A DNA stretch of 64,000 nucleotides from Cyclaneusma minus (lineage: Eukaryota > Ascomycota > Leotiomycetes > Marthamycetales > Marthamycetaceae), in the NCBI GenBank assembly GCA_037179335.1, contig JAKZHN010000031.1:62001-126000 (forward strand). Reading direction: 5' to 3'. A program made the translations under genes and the position numbers. The notes beneath the pieces were generated by a model. That model was not told the origin of the DNA and searched no databases. It worked only from the letters and a program-made list of their open reading frames with translations. Of the stretch, positions 1 through 13,900 are shown piece after piece. Each line of letters starts with the position of its first letter. Within the stretch, counting starts at the first letter, position 1.

Positions 1-3000
1 TTTATTAAAAATTTCAAGACAATTTTAATATTATTATTTAAAATTAAAAATAATATTTTATTATTTCCAATTTATTTTAAACTTTTTATTATTGCCAATC
101 GCTTTAAAATTAAATTATATTATTATAAATTTATTATAAAAGCTATAAAGCGGGTGGTTTTTCAGTATTTCTTTAGCATATAAAAGGGCCGCCTATTAAA
201 ATTATTATTATTAATGCTTATTAAAATCCAGCTATGCTGGATAGCAAATTTAAATTTTGCTATAAAGAATTTTTTTGCTATACTTTTTTAAAAATATAAA
301 AGTATTTATTTATTTGGAATATTTAGCAATGCAATTAAAATTTTTATATTAAAATATATTTATTATTAATAGCAAAAGTAATAAAATAAATATAAAAAAT
401 CGATTTGTAAAAAAACCGCGTTTTTGCCTATAGCAAAAATAATTTTTTTTTAAATTATAAGTCTTTATTTAATAAATTTCCAAATGTATAATGCTTTTTA
501 ATAATTTAAATCCGTATTAAAAGACTTGGACTCTATAATCTTTTTGCGCGCTAATGCATTTCCAGCGCTATTTTAAAATATTTTTGCAATTTTGCCTATT
601 AAGTTTTTAAATATATTTGTTTTTATTATAATTATAATATAAAAAAAGCAATTTATTAAAAGTTTAAACTTAATATTTATAAAAATATAGTAAATATTAA
701 AGAAGAATTAATTTTTAAGCAAAATGTATTAGAGCAATGTAAATTTGCCAATTTTATATTAAAAGCTATTAAAAATAATAAATTTTTATAATATTATAAT
801 TATTAATATTGGTGTTTAATTATATATTAATCATAAAACTATTTTATTTCAAATGCTATTACCGCAAATTTAATTAGCTAATAATTATTATAGCTATTTA
901 AAAGCAGAAAAAAAAACCAAAAAAAACAAAGGCAATATTATTTTTTATTATTTAAGCCAAAGCAATTTTAATATTATATTAACATATGTTTATTATTAAT
1001 TTAAAATTTGCTATTAAATTAAGATTTATTTTAATTAGCTAAATAAAAAAACAATTAGTATAAAAGGTTATTTTGCAAATGTATAAAATATTTTTAAAAA
1101 TAAATACTAAATAATTATTAATTTTATTATAAATTTATATATTTGAAATATTGCCAATTATATATAGAAAATTATAATTATAATTAAATTAATACAATTG
1201 GAGCTTTTTATTTTTTATTGCAAAATTATTTAAAATACAATTTTATATATAGCTATATATATTAAAGCTATTTCTTTTTGCTATTTTCTTTTGGCTGTTT
1301 TTGTGAATTATATTATTATTAAAAATATTATTATTAATTAAGGTAGTTTTATTATAATTGAGAAAATAAATTTATTATATAAAAAAATCAAAAGTTTAAA
1401 AGAAAGGCAATTTATATTGTTTAACTTTGGAAAAATGAAAATAGTAAATAAAAAGCCCTAGTATTTTGCAGCAATTATTAATTATTTAAAAATCGCAATA
1501 GCAATAGCAATGGCATTTATTAGTATTGCTGGCTATATCTTTTTTGCAAAAATCCGGAATATGGAATTAGCAAATTTTTGTTTTTTTCTATAATTAAAAA
1601 AGCATTTTAAAATATTTTTTTAAAAGATGTTATTAAGCCAGCTGCAGTTTTTAAAAAGAAAAAAGCTTATTTTGCGGAAAAATAGCCAGCCGCAAATGCA
1701 ATTGCAAAATTAAAATTTGATTTTAAAAATAAAAACAAAATGCGGGCTATATTATTTAAAATCTTATTAATTATATTAATAAAATTTCTAAATTTAAATG
1801 AATTGCCGATTTTGGTATTATATTATATATAATTAACTTTCATTTATTTTTTAAAATTATAGCACTTTATATTTAAAAGGCTATTAAAATAAAAAGAAAA
1901 TATTTATATTTTAATCAAATCGGTACCGTTTTAATAAAGGTTTAATTAGGGGAGTATTTTTGAAAACCTATTTTGTATATTTTAAAACTTGGTATTAATT
2001 TATTTTTAAATAGAAAAGTGTATTAAAAAGGTTTATTAAGCAATTTTAATAATTGGATTATATATTCTCAAAGCCCAGTTAATTAGGAATTTATTTTAAA
2101 GGCTTTTATGTAAAAAGAATTGTATATTATAATTTTTATAACCAATTTTATTTTATTTATATTGGCAATTAAATATATTAAAAGTATTATAGGCATTTTA
2201 GCTATTTTAGCTGCTAAAATAATTAAAGCCAATAAAATTAATGAAAATACTATGCAATAGGCCGATTTAAAAAAAAAAGCCAAATAATAAATTTAGCTTT
2301 AAAATTACGTTTTATATTATGAGAAATTTATATATATGGGTTTTGCTAAACTTAAATGATTTTTTAATATAATTAATATTAAAAATAGTATTATTTTTTT
2401 ATTTATATTTTATTATTATAAAAATTGTATAATAAAAAAAAACATAATAAATTTTTTGGAATTTTTGCCTTATATAAAGGCAATTTATTTAAATTGGTTT
2501 ATTTTAATATTGCTGGATTAGTTTTTGTAAATTTATATAAAAATTATTATATAATGGAAATTTTAAATAGCCGCAGCCGTAAAATATAAATATTGCTATT
2601 TTAGCTATAAATAAATATTTATAGCTATTTTTTGATTTAGCGTAAAAAGGCTAAATTAAAACTAGGCAAGAAATTTAAGGCTATTAAATATAATAGCGCT
2701 GGTAAATTAATTAAGGAAATTATTTTTTAAATATAAATAAATGGAAATTATTTTTAAAATATTGTTTTTTATTTTATTTTTGGCAAAATAGGCTTGCAAA
2801 GCGGATTATTTAAATTGCAAAAGGCAATATTATAGCTATATTATATAAGATTTAATTATTTGTTGAGTTTTGGGAATTGGCAATTTAATTAAAATTCTAT
2901 TTAAAAAACCGCTTTAAATTTGGTTTGGAAATTGGGAATTAAAAAATAAATTTAAAAAAATATAGATTAAAAAGCTGGTTTTTGCAAATTATATCCGGGT

Positions 3001-5458
3001 TTGGGGGTATAAAGCTTATTTTTATATTTTAAAAAAAAGCTATTGGCCTATAGCCGTTAAAATAAATTTTTGTCTTTATTTTTTGAAATGTATTTTAATT
3101 AATTATAATTTTAATATTATAAAGCAATTTTAATTATATTGCCTTAATTTAAAAAGGGTAATTTATGGTATAATAATAAAATGGAATAAATATATATATA
3201 GCGGTATTTTTTATTTAAAGCTTTAAAATAACTTTAATAATTTATAGGGTATATTAAATATTTTATTCGAGTATTTATTATCCGGTAAATCGACCAAAAA
3301 GCAATAAGCTAAATAAAAGGCTTAAAAAACCAAGCCTTTATAAATTGTTTTTAAATTTAAAGCGGTTTGGAATTTAATTCCTAAAATGATTATTTTAGCA
3401 TTTAATTTTTTTGCTTTTTATAAAAAATAACATAATATTATTATTTACTTTGAATTTAATGATTTAAAAAAGCCAATTATTAAGAATTTAATTAACATTA
3501 ATTATAATATATTTATAATGCTATAATATAATATATTAAAAACGCTTTAGTATAATATACCAAAATCGCTTTAGCTTAATATATTTATTAAGCCGTTAAA
3601 TAGGCTAATTTTTATATAAATTTTGGCTTTTACGAATTTTTTTATTTTAAACGCTTTATTTATTTTAAGTTTAATAGATTTTAATACCAATATTATACTA
3701 GCTTTTATTTTTAAAGCGGAAAAACTAAATATTAATAATGCTTATATTATAACTTTTATTTCGTTTAGCGTATAAAACGTATTTAAAATTAATGGCCAAA
3801 AATATTTAAAGCGCAATATAATTAAAGCAAAAATAATTTATTAAAATTGCTTTTTTAAAGCCTTTATTATTATTATAGCTATAAATGAAAAAAGTAATAA
3901 TTTATATAAATTTGCTTATTTAGCAATTAAAATTTATAGTATTTTTATTTCGAATAGCTATAAAAAGGCTATTTTTAATTTTTCATATAAAAATTAATAA
4001 AAAAAGTCTATTATAAAGAGAATTATAGCGTTAATAGCCAATAATATATAATTTAAAATTATTATAAATACTGCTTTAAATTTAAATAATGGTGTTAATA
4101 AATATAAGGCTTATTTAATTGCTGGGGATTTCTTTTTCAAATTTATAATAAAAAGAATTGTAATTTTTTTTAAATCAATATTTTATATATTATTTTGGTA
4201 ATTATAATTTGGCAAAATTCTAAATGCTATTATTTTAATATTGGAAATATATTTATTAAAGCCGATTTAAAAAAATTAATGTATTTGGCTTTTTTAAATA
4301 GTATTATAATTAAGCCAAAAAATATTTTTCATTTAAATAAAAATTTATATAAATTAAAATAAGCCGCTAGGAATTGGAATTGTATTTTAAAAATCGAAGT
4401 AATTAAATTTGGATTTTAATAAAGTTTTAGCAATTTTTATTTGTTTATTTATAAAATTATAGGTATAATTTTTTAAATTTATATTAATAATATTATTGCA
4501 ATTGCCAAAATTATTAAAAAGCTAAATAATCTTTTTGCTAGTTGTTTTTCCTATTTTATAGCTAAAAATTTGGGGGAAATTAAAAAAATCCTAAATATGC
4601 AAATTATTAAAAATAGGCTAGCTAGAATTTTATAAATTAATTAAAAGCAATATATTAATAATTTTTATATTAAATTTAGGTTTTTGCAAAAAAGGAAAAC
4701 CTTTTATTTTATTTTTATAATTAGTAAAAGCAAAATTATTAAACTAGTTTAAAATAATAGAACATAAATAAAAATTAGCCTTTTTTAAAAAACGCTAAGC
4801 AAAATAATATATACTATAATTTTTATTTAATTAAATTTTTATTTTATAATTAAAAAAATAATATAATTTATAGCAAATTTTTGCAAATAATATAATATTG
4901 GTATAATATAATTGCTTTATTATTTAAAATTTATAATTAGCTAAAAAATTTAATATAGTTTAAGCAAATTAAAAAAATATAGATTTATAATAATATATTT
5001 TATAAATTGCTATTAAATTAAAAAAGCATTAGCAAATTTATAATTATATTGCTTAATAGTTTTATTTTATAATTTAATCGGAAATAAAAAGGCATTGCAA
5101 TATTTGTTTGCAAAGCTAAATATATAGCAATTATAGCCAATATTAAATAAAATTAATAAATAGCTTAAATTTTAAAAAATATAAAATTTGGAAAATTGGT
5201 AAAAACAAATCTATATTATATAAATATAAAAAACGAATCAAAATGCTATTATTTTTATAAAGAATTTCCAATTTTATAAAAAAGTTAAATATATTAACAT
5301 AATATATTATTTTATTCAAAAGCTTAAAAATAGTTGAAAATAATAAATTATTTATATTCAAATATAAAATATAATAGTAAATGGTTTTACCAAGGTTTAA
5401 AATTGGATTTAATTTGCTAAATTTAAAAAGCTTTTGAAATTAAATATAGCTTTGGGGG

Positions 5459-5462
<4 letters not shown>

Positions 5463-5492
<30 letters not shown>
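5463..5492. repeat. (TA)n microsatellite
   Basis: An uninterrupted run of about 15 TA units inside the AT-rich block, flanked by AATA and GGTATT. It is a simple sequence repeat with no gene nearby. Confidence 0.9.
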
Positions 5493-5494
<2 letters not shown>

Positions 5495-6270
5495 TATTAA
5501 ATATAAAAGGAAATGCTTAAATGGTTTTTTTTATATAAATAAAGTGAAATTTTAAATTAATATAAAATTTTAATATAAAATTTTACGCTAAAAGAAAATT
5601 GGTTCTAAAAAAAAGTTTGGTTCTAAAAAAGCTCGAATAGCCGTCGGGCTTAGGGGGAATATTAAAATGCTTTTGGATTAATCCGAATCGAAATAATGCA
5701 GGCCCGGAGCTTTATAAAGCTCCGGATATAGAATTGATTTATATTCCTAGCATATATTTTAAATAAGGGAGCTATTTATATATTTATAATTATAAAATAG
5801 CTTCTTCCTTTTTTTTAATAATTTAATAGATTTAAAAGGACCAATCCGCGCTGGTTTTAATAAATCCTATAATTTTAAATTGCTTGGCTATTGCATTTGC
5901 AGCATTTGCAGCAAATATAAAAAATATAGCGCAAAATTCTTAATTTAAAAATTGCAAAACTTATCAAATCGTGGAATTCGGGGTAAAAATGCGCAAAATT
6001 TGGGATTGGGTTTGGGATTTACGCAGTTTTAAATTGCTATTTTTTTCAAAGTAAAAATCTATAGTTGTTTTAAAAAAATGAAATTAATTAACAAAAGAAG
6101 CTTATAAATTATTATAGTAATTTAAAGGCAAAATAAAAATCAGAATAAAGCGATATTATAAATTAAAAAAAGAAATCTTCAATTTTGCAGAATTTTAAAA
6201 ATCCTGCAAACTAGCGCAAAGCGCTAAAAGCATATATTTGGTATATAAGGCTAAAAACTAAGGGCTCGAG

Positions 6271-6333
6271 GCGCGTGGCGCGTGGCGCGTGCCTAGGGCG
6301 CGTGCCTAGGGCACGTGCCTAAGGCACCTAAGG
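6271..6333. repeat. GC-rich short tandem repeat island
   Basis: Three GGCGCGT-type 7-mers run into three copies of a 13-mer, GCGCGTGCCTAGG, followed by a shorter remnant. The first two 13-mers match; the third carries G-to-A changes at GCG (to GCA) and TAGG (to TAAG). It is the only strongly GC-rich patch in nearly 8 kb of AT-rich DNA. Confidence 0.8.
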
Positions 6334-7735
6334 TTAGTATTGTGATATAATTAAATAATAATTTTTAAAATAAATATATAAAAATTAATTAAAATAATTT
6401 TTTATTATTACTATTTTAAATAAACTAGATATTTTTATAATGTTAAATTGCAGGAATAGGCTAATAAGCTTTGAAATTAAATAGGGCCTTTTGGTAATTT
6501 TTTTAAATTCAGCTTTTAAAATAAGGCTTTATTTTATTTAATTATTTTTTTATATTTTTTTAATTTTGATAATTATAATTATATTTATATACGAATGGTA
6601 TAAAATATAATTTATTAATTTAAAAAACTATTTAATAATATTAATTAAAGCTAATTTTTTATTTGTAATTATTAAAATTAGCTTATTAATGCCAAATTAA
6701 ATTTAGCCTTTTTTAAATTATATAAGGGCCTATTTATAATTAAAATTGATTTTTCTATTAAAAAAATAAAATACTATTTAAAAAATATATTTATTTCCAA
6801 TTATAATATAAATATCAAGCAATGGTATTTTGAATTTATTAATTTTATAAATATAACTTATTAAAAGCACATTAGGGGTTTTTTTTATAGAATTTAATAG
6901 CATTAAAATATATATAAAATAAACGGATAAATTGAAATATATTTAAATTAATATTAAATTAATAAAAATATTTTTTATTATTAAATATTTGCTATAGCTA
7001 TTAAAAAGGATTTTTGCCTGCTAGTTTTTTAAATTTGTAATATTAAAAACAATTGTAAAAATTCCTGGAAATTAGCGAATATTTTGGATATTTTTAACGC
7101 AAAATATTAAAATAAAGAAAATTAAAATATTAGCTTTTATTTAAATTATTAGCTTTTTTTTATTTTTGGTATTTGCAATATTGCTTAGCGGGTTTCAGAG
7201 TATATAAAAGAAATTTTAAATAATTTATAATTATAATCATTGTTTATAAATATTAATAATTATTTTTATATATTTTTATTAACAATAATTTTAAAATTAA
7301 AAAACAATTGCATTTTTAATAGCTATTTATTTGCGCTGTTTTAAAAGGTGTATATTTGGGTTTTTTTATTTTGATAAATTCTTAATTTATTGCAAATAAA
7401 ATGATAATTGCTATTGGGCTTAATGGTTTTTTAATTGGAATATAGCTTTAAAAATAGTTTATTAAATAGCAGTATTAAAGGCTTTTTAAATATTTAAATA
7501 ATTAATATTTTTAAGCGATAAAAATTTAAATTTTTTGATTTTTAGCTGCGCAATAATAGCAGTTTTTTTTTTTTTTATAATAAAATTTAGGGTTGGTTGC
7601 AAAAGGGAGCGTAGGGCGCAAGGTATAAGGCGCAGGATAAAGAATAAAAAATGGAGAGTAAAGGGCAAAAGGCGGGCAAAGCGCGATATTTATATTTATA
7701 TTTTTAAATTTAATATTTAATGCTAGTTAAAAAAA

Positions 7736-7861
7736 TTATTGCATATTAATAGCCTATTTTTTAAAAAGAAATTGGGCCGTTAATATGCAATAAAATTTTT
7801 AAAAAATAAATTAATTTTAAACTTAATTTTAACGCCAGTTAGAAGTTTTATTGCATATTAA
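7736..7861. repeat. Three copies of a 14-bp motif, one inverted
   Basis: TTATTGCATATTAA occurs at 7736-7749 and 7848-7861 on the + strand and in inverted form at 7780-7793. Copies two and three match over about 16 bp (TTTTATTGCATATTAA). The group lies just before the switch from AT-rich to genic DNA. It may be the remains of terminal inverted repeats of a small transposon, but no complete element can be outlined. Confidence 0.6.
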
Positions 7862-8015
7862 TGAAGTCCAATTTTTTATTTTATTTTTACAAGTTTGGTG
7901 CTAATTTCAATCCGGTTAAAAGTTCGGGTTTTAGCAAAGGTTGGTTCGGGCGTTAGCGATTCCCTATTTTTATCATTGGTTGTTAAAGCAAATTTTTCCT
8001 TTTCAAGTCGTTATT

Positions 8016-10454
8016 ATGGATTCGCACGAGGAGCAGAGTCTAAACAACCAACGTGAAGCTGTCAGTCGGCCCTCGCTAGCCATTCAGCAGCCGGTATCTC
8101 CTGCATCGGCAAGGACTACGACCTCCGCGACCAGCCATGACGAGACAATTACGCCGCTTTCTCCCGAGTCCCAGCAGGCTCAAGACGGAAAGAAGACAGC
8201 CGTAGTAACTAGTAATCGAAGAGAAATGTTTGCCCAGCAAAGAGTCAAGCCGATCGAACACTGCTAGCGACTCTATCAAGAAGCCTCTGCCCCATACTCT
8301 GACTTCCTCGACTCTATCAGGGGTCCATCCTACATTCAGACTAAGAAGTATTTCAATGCCCCTGGAAGATGCTGGGGAAGCACTGTGGGGCGTTCATTGG
8401 TGGATGCCTACTTGTATGGTCGGACTGTTTCTCCTCGGATTGTTTGCAGGAATTGGACATCATCTCTACTACTATATGCTGAACGCAAAGGAAGTAGGGG
8501 ATCCGCAATGGTCGCAGCGCTGAAGGACGTCGCTGGGTTTCTTCATCAAGATGTGTCTTGTTGCCTCTGTGCAGATTGCGTACAAGCAACAGACGTGGCT
8601 CACAGTCAAGAAAAGAGGCTTTCGGGTCAAGACTCGAATTGTAGATTCTCTAAATCTCGGTGAGAGACAATTTCATTCTTCTGGCCCAGAATTGGATCTA
8701 ATTTGTTTAGGCATGCGATGATCCTCTGTAGTTCTTGAACTTGGAACTTCTGCTCAGAGCTACGATGCCTGTGATCCTTGCCGGCTTGGTCTGGTATGCA
8801 TTCGTGAAGGAGGCTTTTCTTAGCACTGTCTGTTAAAACTACAGGATTATAATTTATACCACTATGCGCCATCGCCTCACCTGCAAGCTTGACAACGCAA
8901 ACCAGTCTTCGAAATACCCCACTAACTTGCCCTGCTATCTTAACAATTGACCTCCAACGCGAAATTTCTGAAAGGAAGAAGTGGCTCTACGGACTACTAC
9001 TAGAAATCGCCCAAAAACCATACGCAAAGAGTGCGCCTCGAACACAATACCTGCAAACAAAACCAACGCAAAAACTTAGCAAAGAGCAGGATACCTAGCA
9101 TCAGGCCTGAAAGGCACTGATTCTACTAATTGCACCACTTAGGCTCGATTCACTCGATGATAATAATTCAGCAATTATGTTTTATATATACCCTGGCACC
9201 CAAATCTCCTTCCAGCAAATCTTGAAGACATCGCCGACTGGCGAAATGGACTGTATCTGAATAATCTCGACCCGCTTGATAACATTACACCGTACTACAA
9301 TGGCCCTTCTCCCGATTTCCAAAGAATGGCAATGTTGTCACTGCTATCTTGGTCTGGCCCCGTGGCTTCTCCTAACCCGTGTATCGGTGGAGCCAATTGT
9401 TCTCATCCTTTAGTATTTGACGGACCTGCATACCAATGTTCCGAAAAGCCAGAATTTGATAATACGGCCTGGGTTAATGACACAACACCCATGACCAAGA
9501 GCCTCTTGGTTCCTGATGGAGACTGGATCTATTATGGCCCCTCAACCGGCAGCGATGATCTTGACGGAGTACCTGTTTCCTGGGGGTACGCCGTGCCAGA
9601 CAACTACTCCGCCATCGGGGTTTTCACCGAAGAGCCTGACCTATGGATGGGCTACATTGCAAACACAACCCTTCCATCAACTTCAAGCACCAGCAACAAC
9701 TGGCTATACACAATCGAGCAACATGCCGTCAAATGCTCTCACATGAACTCGACCTACAACTACGAAACATCTTTCACCAACGGCGTCATGCAAATCAAGA
9801 GCTCCTCCATCAATTTCCGCGAACCATTGCTTGCATCGGGTGTTCAAATGACCCCTTTCGACCCCCAATACGGCGCCTACGGCTACGCCTCCGCCCACGG
9901 CGCCGCCGCCTTCTTCCGCACCTTCCTCTCGCTCGCCATCCTGCAAGACTCCGCCGACGGCTATCCCTACTCTCTGTCTTCCATCTCACTCACCACGCTC
10001 GTCGACCCCGACGATCAGATGCCCGTCGCCAACTTCACCACCGCCGTCAAAACACAGTTCGCCTGGCTCATGCTATCGCTCATCGCTGACACAAACCTGC
10101 ATGCCCAAGTCAACATTCCAGCGCCCTGTCTATCTACATCCACGATCTTGGTTTGGAATTACGAGCCTTTCTGCTGGTGTTTTCGTACTCGCTGTGCCCG
10201 TGGTGGCTACGTTGGCGGCAGCGGGGGTGGGAGCGTGGGCGCTGAGGGAAAATGGGTAATTCGGCGGATACGGCGTTTAGTACGCTTTTTGTGTACGACG
10301 AGGAATCCAAGCTTGGATGGGGTTTGTAGGGGGCTGTGTCTGGGGCAGGAACCGTTGAGGGAGGGAGAAGTTGAGGTTGGGGAATGTGGGGAGTGTGGAT
10401 GGGGTTAAGCATGCGGCATTTGGGCTGGAGGGAGAGACGGGGGGTATTGTTTAG
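8016..10454 (+). pseudogene. Broken fungal multi-pass membrane protein gene (large ectodomain family)
   Basis: Pieces of one protein can be read in several frames. The N-terminus (from 8016) is Ser/Thr/Gln-rich; a frame change at about 8220-8265 leads to a transmembrane segment (MVGLFLLGLFAGIGHHLYYY). An in-frame TGA at 8521 is followed by GFFIKMCLVASVQIAYKQQ in the same frame. The 8870-9190 part is badly decayed. A long piece (about 9200-10160) gives a Cys-containing, N-glycosylatable ectodomain, and the tail changes frame near 10170, 10254, 10287 and 10402 before its end (ADTAFSTLF, TTRNPSLD, AAFGLEGE). The layout matches a large fungal-specific family with TM segments at both ends, of unknown function. 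Damage is mainly indels and stops, not AT drift, although the gene adjoins the RIP-like block. Sequencing error could explain some shifts but hardly all. Confidence 0.75.
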
Positions 10455-10911
10455 GGAGAGAAATATATTTGAGGGTTGGGATAGGACCTGGATTGGTGAG
10501 CATAGTGGGAACGAAAAAGTTTGGATACAGTTAAAAGAAGCTAGCTGCTAGACTGATGTGTACACTGATATTAATGACTCAATAACAGAAGGGCAGAGTA
10601 ACGGTTAGGAAGACTGACTAATCACAGCACTGACGAGATCAGCTTTGAGGTCAAAGCATTTTCTGATGAAGCACCACTGAAAACTCCCACACCGGCATCA
10701 TCTCGCCGGATAATCGAACTCATAGAATTCCACATGAGGACATCGATGTGGTCTCATAAGCTATGAAACTCAGCACATAAGCCGCGAATCCAGGGGCAAG
10801 AAGAGCCACACAGACCTTCCAAACTCAGCCTTTCACAAATTACCCCGCGGAAAAGTCAATTGCTTGAATTGTTCAAGTCCTTACATGTATCTTCTACCCA
10901 CCCCCTCACTC
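10455..10911. other. Intergenic, no gene seen
   Basis: Between the broken membrane-protein gene and the 3' end of the Prp2-like gene. No tRNA, repeat or convincing reading frame is visible; presumably it holds terminator regions of both neighbours. Confidence 0.6.
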
Positions 10912-13900
10912 CTACTTCCCAGCCTTAGGCATCTTCCTCTCCTCCTCCAACTCCCCCTTCTTATGAAAATGCGGCGCCACCTCCACCAACCACTCCCCCT
11001 TAATCGGCATACAACTTCGCATATACTCTTTCGTCGTCTGCACCAACTCATAATAAAGCACCATTTTCACTGGCGGATTCGCATCCATCAGCACACTCGA
11101 CGGATGCACATAAACCGTATTATTGTTCTTCACCGTCCTGTACGAATCTCCTCCGCGTTGCAACCTCGCCGCATTGGGGAAAAAGCCTGCGGTGATGGCT
11201 TTGGATATGGGTACGAGATCGGAAGAACCGCAGGAGGAAATGGTGACTTCGACGCGCTCGCAGAGCTTGGCGAGTTGGTCGCGCACGTCGCGGGCGCGGG
11301 TTAGGGAGCGTTGTTGCAGGAAGTTTTCTTTGGACCAGACGGGGCTAAAATCGCTGTCGACCCATTGGTTCCAGATGTTTAGCAGGGTGAGATGGTCGCC
11401 GCCTTCCTTAACAGTAAAGCGTGCTCTCGCGCTGTCGGCATGGATTTTCTTATCCTTGGGTCTGAAGAATAGTGCTGAGGCTTCGCTGAGCATGGCGACA
11501 ATCGAAAGGACTTCTTCGACGCAGCCGAGCTTGTCGGCTGCGATGACGGTTTTGGCGAGCATGGGGTCGGTGGGGAATTCGGCCATTTGGCGACCGAGTT
11601 TGGTGAGTTCGCCTTGGTGGTTGAGGGCTTGGAGGGCGAAGAGTTGGTTGAGTGCGCCGATGAGGGATTCGGTGGGTGGTGGATCCATGAATTCGAAGTC
11701 GAGGAGGTCGTTAATGCCGAGGGATTTTAGGAGGAGGACAACGCTGTTAAGGTTTGTGCGTTGAATTTCAGGTGTTGTGCTTTCCTCCATTTCGTTCATG
11801 AAGGCCCATTTGGTGTATAACCTGAAGCACTTTCCGGGCCCTACACGACCAGCACGACCACTTCTTTGGTTTGCTGATGCTCTGGAACAGGGCACAGCTA
11901 CCAGTTTGGACATACCGGTTGCGGGGTTGTAGACGTTTTCCTTGACAAATCCTGGGTCTATCACGTAGACGATGCCATCGATCGTCAAACTCGTTTCTGC
12001 AATATTTGTTGCGAGTACAACTTTCCTTGCTCCGTCAGGGGTCGGTTCGAAAATCTTGGCTTGAAGCTCGGAGGGGAGATTGGCATAGATAGGACATATG
12101 ACCAACTCCTTCGCCCGACTGCCCAGCTTTCGTGAGATTTCTGTGATATTCTGCTCTGCAGCATCAATTTCATCCTGTCCCGTCAAGAATACAAGGATAT
12201 CCCCCTTTCCTTGCGAGGTATGAATCTGAAAGACTGTCGTAATAGCAGCCGCGAGATAATTTGCTTCCGGTTGTGGCGTATAATGAATATCCACAGGATA
12301 TCTTCGTCCTGGGATATTGAAAATAGGGGCATCATCAAAGTACTCCGCGAATTTCGAGGCGTTCATGGTTGCCGAAGAAATAAGCAATTTCAGATCAGGT
12401 CTCTCTCTTGCAAGATCCTTGACCAAGGCCAGAAGAATGTCTGTATGCACAGTCCGTTCGTGAGCTTCGTCAATCATTAGAGCCGAGTATCCACCCAGGT
12501 CGGGCTCCGTCATGAATTCTCTCAAAAGCATACCGTCGGTCATATACTTGAGAATGGTCTTGTCGCTGGTCGCATCTTCGAAACGAATGGAGTATCCGAC
12601 TTCATTGCCGACTTTGACGCCCATTTCATCGGCCACACGAGCTGCTACACTCATTGCGGCTACTCTTCGAGGCTGGGTGCATCCGACTTTGAGGCCATCT
12701 TTGGTGTATCCTGCTTCATGAAGATATTGCGGTAACTGAGTAGTCTTTCCACTACCGGTTTCTCCCACAATTACCAAGATCTGGTATTGCTCCAGCGCTT
12801 CAAGGAACTGATCTCGGTAGGCGTATATAGGCAGACTCTTTCTAGTTTCTTCCATACTCAGAGCTTTCTTCTCGGCAGCCTTAAGCTGTTCCTCCAAGAA
12901 ACGTTGCTCTTTCGTAAGACCTTTGCCTACTCCTGCCAATGTCGAGTCCATGACCCATTTGATGCCCTGCTCTTCATCAAGAACATAGTCATATTCGCCC
13001 TGGTCCACTCGTTCCCTGCTTGGAACCTGTGCCTTGGCCTTTGCAGCTTGTTCTCGTTCCCACTCCTCGTGTTCCGTAACAAACTTCTCCTGACCGTACT
13101 CATCGCGCTCCACATAGCGCTTGTACATAGCCTCTTCCTTCCGCCTCCTATCAATTTTGCCCTTCTCCGTAATGTAGTCTTCCGGCATAGCATAGCCATC
13201 GAGATGATCATCGATTCGTAACCGCTCTTCTGCGATTCGTAGAACCTCCCTATTCTTTGCAAACTCTGCCTTCTCCTTTTCGGACAATCTCACGCCACTT
13301 CTCAGCTCCTCTGTCTCTTCCGCGACCTGTTTCCGTAACAATGCCAGTCGTTCGGCCTCACGCTTCTTCAAGTATTCCTGTCTCGACCGTTCTCGCAAAT
13401 CCGGCAACGCCGCACTCCTCGCAGCAGCATCTTCAGCCAGCAGTCGCCTCTGAGCCAGAATCGACCCATCCTTTCCGGATGACCTATCTTCGACAATTTT
13501 CTTCGTCTTATCGTCATCTCTCGACTTCAAGCGTTTCGCAAAAGCCTCTCGCTCCTCAATATCCTTCTGCCGTTCCCGCTCTGCTCTGGCGCCTTCGGAA
13601 AGATCTGCTTCGTCCTCGGAAGCATGGGTCGTCTTGACACGCTTCGGCGCAGATTCTTCGAATTCAGGGGCTTCTTCTGAAGCATATTCCTCGTCGCCCC
13701 ATCGGTCTTCGAAATCGGCATCGTTGTCTTCTCGCCTTCGGATCGCCTTGGTTCTGTGCTCCTTTTCGCGACGTGGTGAGCGCTCTCTGCTGCGCTCTCG
13801 CGTATGCCGGTCTCGTCGGGATGACTTTTCGCTGTGGCGGCGCTTCTCTTTCTTTTTCTCGACAACTTTGGCGGGTCCCAAGTCGTCCTCTTCCATAGGA

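Larger units (their letters stand above)
1..7930. repeat. AT-rich, RIP-like degenerate block without genes
   Basis: Very AT-rich sequence with stops in every frame; the longest open frames are only 60-72 codons and are low-complexity Ile/Leu/Lys/Asn strings. TpA is abundant and G:C pairs are sparse, the usual result of repeat-induced point mutation of old transposons in Pezizomycotina. I cannot name the original elements because no reverse transcriptase, integrase or transposase motif survives. Remaining cytosines lie mostly in GpC steps. Islands inside are a TA microsatellite near 5463, a GC-rich tandem repeat at 6271 and a purine-rich tract at about 7598-7690. Composition changes sharply at about 7,930, where ordinary coding sequence starts. 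Confidence 0.85.
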
